A DNA stretch of 7,209 nt, taken from Candidatus Parcubacteria bacterium (lineage in GTDB: Bacteria > Patescibacteriota > Minisyncoccia > UBA6257 > JAPLYJ01). A program made the position numbers and the translations under genes. The notes below the pieces were generated by a model. That model was not told the origin of the DNA. It made no database searches and saw nothing but the letters and a program-made list of their open reading frames with translations. The stretch spans positions 1 to 7,209 of the forward strand of contig JAPLYJ010000006.1 in the NCBI GenBank assembly GCA_026395655.1, read 5' to 3'. Positions 4,309 through 7,209 of this stretch are shown here, piece by piece (the stretch's first letter is position 1; every line of letters begins with the position of its first letter).

Positions 4309-6203
4309 GGGCAATTAAAACTTAACCCCCCGCATTCTCTATCTGAACTATAGGGGCACATACTTTCAATCTGTGGTAAAAAACAAGCTGGGTTTAATTT
4401 TGTTTCAGGTTTCCAGAAGTCTCGCCCTGAGGAAAAGCCTAAATGTAGATGGTCCCCGGTGCTCTCGCCCGTAGTGCCCCCTATGGCTATTTCTTCACCT
4501 GCGATTACAACATCATGAACATTTTTAGTATAGCTGTCTAAATGGCAATAAAAACTATAGTATTGTACCAATGTTTCATTTGGGTGCGCTATCATGATGT
4601 AATTACCGCAACTAGAATTAAAATCTTCTTCGATTATTTCTCCTGCTGCTACAGCCATCACAGAATCAGTGCCAGTCAATCTTAAATCTACCCCCATATG
4701 ACAACCATATAAAGGCCTATCTCCATAACAGGAATAGACGGAATCATAACTTAAAGCCACTTCATTAGTTGGCCATTTTGATTCTCCTATTACTGTAGGA
4801 GGAGCAACTCCTGTATCTGGTCTACAATATCCCTGAAAAACAAAACTAGAGCCTAAATCATTAGGTTGAATAGTTTTAGGGCAGGTGCTATCGTCAGGAG
4901 GGCATGATGAATTGTCCCCTATAAAATCCCCACATTGAGAAATGCCAGTACCGTCATAGATACCAATATGATTACTCTTTCTATTTTCTGAAGCTGGTCT
5001 TGTAGCGGGGTCTATACATGCGTTTCCATTTATATTTTCTTCGTAACACCAAAAAGCTAAATCACCTACTTGTTGACCGCCCATAGGTACAGCAGGACAA
5101 TTATTCCATATAGTGGTAGCAGTTCCATCTAACGCCTTTAGGTTAGCGCCTTTAGCTATAGAGCACGCATAAATGTCTCTGACATAACCATCGCATTGAG
5201 GCCCATCGTCAAAATAGCACCAGGGATTACTTTCTTTTTCTTTGATACAATCTTTTATTGTTTGTTGGTCTCCTACCGTTGGAGGCGATACTGGCGGTCC
5301 AACAATAGGTGGTCCAGGCGGAATAGGGATAGTACCTTTTGAAAACGTTATATTTGGGAAAGTTGGATCTGATATTCTTACTAATTCAGGATTAATCGTA
5401 TTTAAAATAAGATATGAAGCAAAAAGTAGAAAGAGTCCTAATAATGCTTGGCCAATTCTATCCTGAGCGTCTTTAATTGAGCTAGAATTTCCACGAGAAG
5501 TAAGATATATAATTCCTCCCCAAACTATCATGACAAAAACTAAAATACCGGCAAAAGTATAAACTAATTTAATAATTTTATTAAGTAAACCAGTTAGCCC
5601 TTGCATTTTAGTGTCCATAACCTCTCCTTTCCTTATTATTCCTGGTATACCTGTTTCCCAAACATAAGGTGTTTTTGGGTCAAATAATGATCCTATGTAG
5701 CTTTCGGGGGGGCAGCTCCATACACCATCTGGGTCTGGTGCTTCTGGGTTAATTGTACCAGCAGTACATTCTACAGGAGTACCATCGGCACATACGCAAG
5801 GTGGGTTAGTCGCATATTCTAAACAAGGCCAGCCCGCTCCACCAAAACTGCCCCGATCACAAATTGGTGGATTGCACCAAAATACTCCGCGCATATGAGA
5901 GCCCGCACTTTCGCCTGGAATGTCAGTGTCATTGTTCTGCTCTATCTTACATTGTATCATTTGAATACCACAATCACATGGTGCAGGTAACAAAGGTCCG
6001 AGGGATGGCAAGGGTAATATCCAAAGATATTGTTGCACTGGGCTTCCGCACGCTGCATCGCGCGATTGAGTATCTGGGGAATAGTTGATCCATTCAGAAA
6101 CTTTTGTCGCATTTGTTTTGTTACAATTTATTACTTCTGCAAACACAAAAATTGGTAAAAAAGAAATGATAACAAAGATAATAAATAATAAGCGTTTAAA
6201 CAT
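4305..6203 (-). CDS. exported protein with T4SS-pilin-like membrane module, NlpC/P60-like and M23 peptidase domains
   Basis: This 632-residue protein seems to be an envelope-located cell-wall hydrolase tied to a secretion-type membrane element. Domains in order: a signal peptide at 1-22 ending FVFA; an unrecognised cysteine-rich region (23-185, 12 Cys); two membrane helices at about 211-234 and 250-270 joined by TSRGNSSSIKDAQDRIGQ. That last arrangement resembles the VirB2/TrbC-like pilin family (Pfam T4SS_pilin) common in Patescibacteria. A Pro-rich linker (292-308) follows. Next is an NlpC/P60-like domain with QCDGYV (C337 the likely nucleophile), VGDLAFW (379-385) and NHIGIYDG (H412). Last is an M23 LytM-like domain with HMGVD (H502, D506), H554 in YCHLD, and HLH (585-587), giving all expected zinc ligands and catalytic histidines. 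The whole protein has 31 cysteines, suggesting heavy disulfide bonding outside the cytoplasm. The ATG at 6203 directly precedes the signal peptide. It lies 13 bases after the 290-residue gene, probably in one operon. The M23 assignment is strong, the pilin-like and NlpC/P60 ones good but from motifs only. Confidence 0.88.
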   Translation of the reverse strand: MFKRLLFIIFVIISFLPIFVFAEVINCNKTNATKVSEWINYSPDTQSRDAACGSPVQQYLWILPLPSLGPLLPAPCDCGIQMIQCKIEQNNDTDIPGESAGSHMRGVFWCNPPICDRGSFGGAGWPCLEYATNPPCVCADGTPVECTAGTINPEAPDPDGVWSCPPESYIGSLFDPKTPYVWETGIPGIIRKGEVMDTKMQGLTGLLNKIIKLVYTFAGILVFVMIVWGGIIYLTSRGNSSSIKDAQDRIGQALLGLFLLFASYLILNTINPELVRISDPTFPNITFSKGTIPIPPGPPIVGPPVSPPTVGDQQTIKDCIKEKESNPWCYFDDGPQCDGYVRDIYACSIAKGANLKALDGTATTIWNNCPAVPMGGQQVGDLAFWCYEENINGNACIDPATRPASENRKSNHIGIYDGTGISQCGDFIGDNSSCPPDDSTCPKTIQPNDLGSSFVFQGYCRPDTGVAPPTVIGESKWPTNEVALSYDSVYSCYGDRPLYGCHMGVDLRLTGTDSVMAVAAGEIIEEDFNSSCGNYIMIAHPNETLVQYYSFYCHLDSYTKNVHDVVIAGEEIAIGGTTGESTGDHLHLGFSSGRDFWKPETKLNPACFLPQIESMCPYSSDRECGGLSFNCP

Positions 6204-6216
6204 TTTAATATATATT

Positions 6217-7089
6217 TTATTTTTTAATAGTAGTTTTAGCTAAATTTTTACTTGGAATAGGGATTTGAGAAACGATTTTTCCAACTCCTGTTTTTTCCAT
6301 AAGAACTAATAATAATATACTGATTGTGGTGATGGGGATGAAACTAACGATAGGTACCCAATCTAATAATTGAGCTATCATAGCTATGGCTATGCGCCAG
6401 CCACCAAATTTTCCTGTTATTAAAGTGATAGCGAAAATGATAATTGTAAAAGGTGCAGAAATGACAAAGGTGAATAAATTAATATATGGTATTAGGTTTA
6501 TTAATATATCTAAAATATCTTTAATAATTGCTATACCGAATAGAATGATGTAAATAGAAAAATCAATTGTATTAGCCGTAACGTTTCCTACGAGATCGTC
6601 TACGTTTTTAGGATTTTTATTACCTAATTCAGGTAGCCATGATTTTTGTAAGGCTTTAGGTGGATGAGCGTTTATTACAGGTAATAAATTAGCTTGACCT
6701 GGTAGGCGATTTTTTGTCCTGACTTTAAATAATTCAGTTTTTAATTTTTTTGCTTCTTTGGTTAAATTGCCATGTTCTTGATTTAAACTAGCGATTCTAG
6801 CTTGAGCATCAGGTGCATTTTCTTTTTCTATTTTTCTTATTTGTGCTCTTATTTTATTTCTTTCTTGTTCTATACCTCCAATGCGATTTCTTAATTCTAA
6901 GATTTGTTTTTGTACGGCTTCTGGGGATTGTTCGGAAACATTAGCAGGTTTAACATTTTGTTCTTGCACGGTTTCTGGGGGTTGTTCGGGAGTATTAGCA
7001 GGTTTAACATTTTGTTCTTGTACGGCTTCTGGGGGTTGTTCGGGAACATTAGCAGGTTTAACATTTTGTATTTTTGGTTGGTCAGCCAT
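6217..7089 (-). CDS. repeat, coiled-coil and multi-helix membrane protein, function unknown
   Basis: I do not recognise a family for this 290-residue protein. Residues 8-61 are three 18-residue repeats of the form QNVKPANxxEQxPExVQ(E/K), rich in Pro, Glu and Gln and probably flexible. Residues 61-125 are strongly charged with heptad-like spacing (ILELRNRIGGIEQERNKI and on), a likely coiled coil. After a polar stretch come hydrophobic segments at about 175-200, 203-226 and 231-264, probably three to four membrane helices, and a basic tail ending TTIKK. There is no N-terminal signal peptide, so the repeats and coiled coil likely face the cytoplasm. It begins 3 bases after the upstream partial gene and ends 13 bases before the pilin/peptidase gene, so all three appear to form an operon. 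It may be a membrane partner of that hydrolase, which is inference from position only. Confidence 0.82.
   Translation of the reverse strand: MADQPKIQNVKPANVPEQPPEAVQEQNVKPANTPEQPPETVQEQNVKPANVSEQSPEAVQKQILELRNRIGGIEQERNKIRAQIRKIEKENAPDAQARIASLNQEHGNLTKEAKKLKTELFKVRTKNRLPGQANLLPVINAHPPKALQKSWLPELGNKNPKNVDDLVGNVTANTIDFSIYIILFGIAIIKDILDILINLIPYINLFTFVISAPFTIIIFAITLITGKFGGWRIAIAMIAQLLDWVPIVSFIPITTISILLLVLMEKTGVGKIVSQIPIPSKNLAKTTIKK
6907..7068. repeat. three tandem 54-bp repeats inside the membrane-protein gene
   Basis: Three direct copies of 54 bases (6907-6960, 6961-7014, 7015-7068) encode three 18-residue protein repeats. The middle and right copies differ at 4 positions and the left and right copies at 3, and the last 21 bases of each copy are identical. 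The period is a multiple of three, so copy number can change without frameshift. High DNA identity suggests recent duplication or ongoing slippage. Confidence 0.95.
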
Positions 7090-7092
7090 ATT

Positions 7093-7209
7093 TTAGAGTT
7101 CTGTTTTAGCCTTTTTAATAGTCATAAGTTGGGCAGGGTCAGAAGTGATGATTTGATCTTCGGCATAAGAAGTGACTATCTGGACGGCTACATGCTGTTG
7201 GCCGGCAAA
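7093..7209 (-). CDS. C-terminal end of an unidentified protein, cut by the window edge
   Basis: The minus strand is open from the window edge to a TAA at 7093-7095, giving 38 residues that start FAGQQHVAVQIVTSYAEDQ and end KKAKTEL. The stop lies 3 bases before the ATG of the 290-residue gene, which is tight operon spacing. The fragment has alternating hydrophobic stretches (HVAVQIV, DQIIT) that suggest beta strands and a basic C-terminus, with no membrane helix. Local GC content is higher than in the surrounding spacers. It is too short for a family call. Confidence 0.6.
   Translation of the reverse strand, partial: FAGQQHVAVQIVTSYAEDQIITSDPAQLMTIKKAKTEL

Noticed and set aside
4096..4314. 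Minus-strand open frame opposite the small cysteine-rich gene
   Set aside because: The plus-strand gene has operon spacing, a membrane anchor and a cysteine pattern; the antisense frame overlaps the end of the peptidase gene and shows nothing recognisable.
5242..6088. Plus-strand open frames (5242-5466 and 5864-6088) opposite the pilin/peptidase gene
   Set aside because: They are antisense readings of a long gene with signal peptide and catalytic motifs; one is a Gly/Pro-rich mirror of the Pro-rich linker.
6907..7068. Regularly repeated units considered as a CRISPR array
   Set aside because: The copies are directly adjacent with no unique spacers and are in frame within a coding sequence.
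6881..7096. Plus-strand frame of 71 codons rich in Cys, Gly and Ser with internal repeats
   Set aside because: It is the antisense reading of the 54-bp tandem repeat in the minus-strand membrane-protein gene; the repeat period is a multiple of three, which keeps the opposite frame open as well.
7093..7209. Assigning the 38-residue C-terminal fragment to a PIN-domain toxin or a C39-type peptidase because of its 'ITSDP' stretch
   Set aside because: The similarity is a handful of residues in a fragment without catalytic motifs; not enough to name a family.

Overview
The window looks like the replication-origin neighbourhood of a small-genome, AT-rich bacterium, most likely a member of the Candidate Phyla Radiation (Patescibacteria). 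Three things point that way. The order dnaN-dnaA-oriC-rpmH-rnpA-yidC-jag is the classical bacterial origin cluster. The YidC and Jag proteins are trimmed-down forms. Next to the cluster lies a gene carrying a VirB2/TrbC-like 'T4SS pilin' two-helix module of a kind that is frequent in Patescibacteria. No in-frame TGA is needed to read any gene, so nothing suggests recoding of TGA. The phylum assignment is an inference from gene content and style, not a sequence match.

Layout. Positions 1-561 (minus) hold the N-terminal half of dnaN, cut by the window edge. Positions 562-787 are a non-coding, very AT-rich spacer with four DnaA-box-like 9-mers and an ATT-repeat/AT-rich block beside dnaN; this is the best candidate for the unwinding site. 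Positions 788-2161 (minus) are a complete dnaA. Positions 2162-2342 are a second non-coding spacer with two more DnaA boxes, a good dnaA promoter on the minus strand and probably the promoter of the rightward operon. From 2343 to 4001 the plus strand carries rpmH, rnpA, yidC and a jag/khpB-type RNA-binding gene, packed with gaps of a few bases or small overlaps. A small gene for a membrane-anchored, six-cysteine protein follows at 4027-4308. No gene-free stretch exceeds 300 bases.

From 4305 to the right edge the strand switches to minus. A 632-residue exported, cysteine-rich protein (4305-6203) combines a two-helix T4SS-pilin-like membrane segment with an NlpC/P60-like and an M23 (LytM-like) peptidase domain. 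Upstream of it in the same apparent operon is a 290-residue protein with three 18-residue repeats, a coiled coil and several membrane helices (6217-7089). Before that comes the last 38 codons of an unidentified gene (7093-7209).

How it fits together: dnaA and dnaN run leftward and the ribosomal-protein/RNase P/insertase genes run rightward, diverging from the dnaA upstream region, as expected for an origin. DnaA boxes on both sides of dnaA suggest a bipartite origin, and one box overlaps the dnaA -35 region, suggesting autoregulation. rpmH, rnpA, yidC and jag serve ribosome assembly, tRNA maturation, membrane-protein insertion and RNA binding. The minus-strand operon probably builds an envelope-located, wall-cutting, secretion-related structure; this is the most unusual part of the window.
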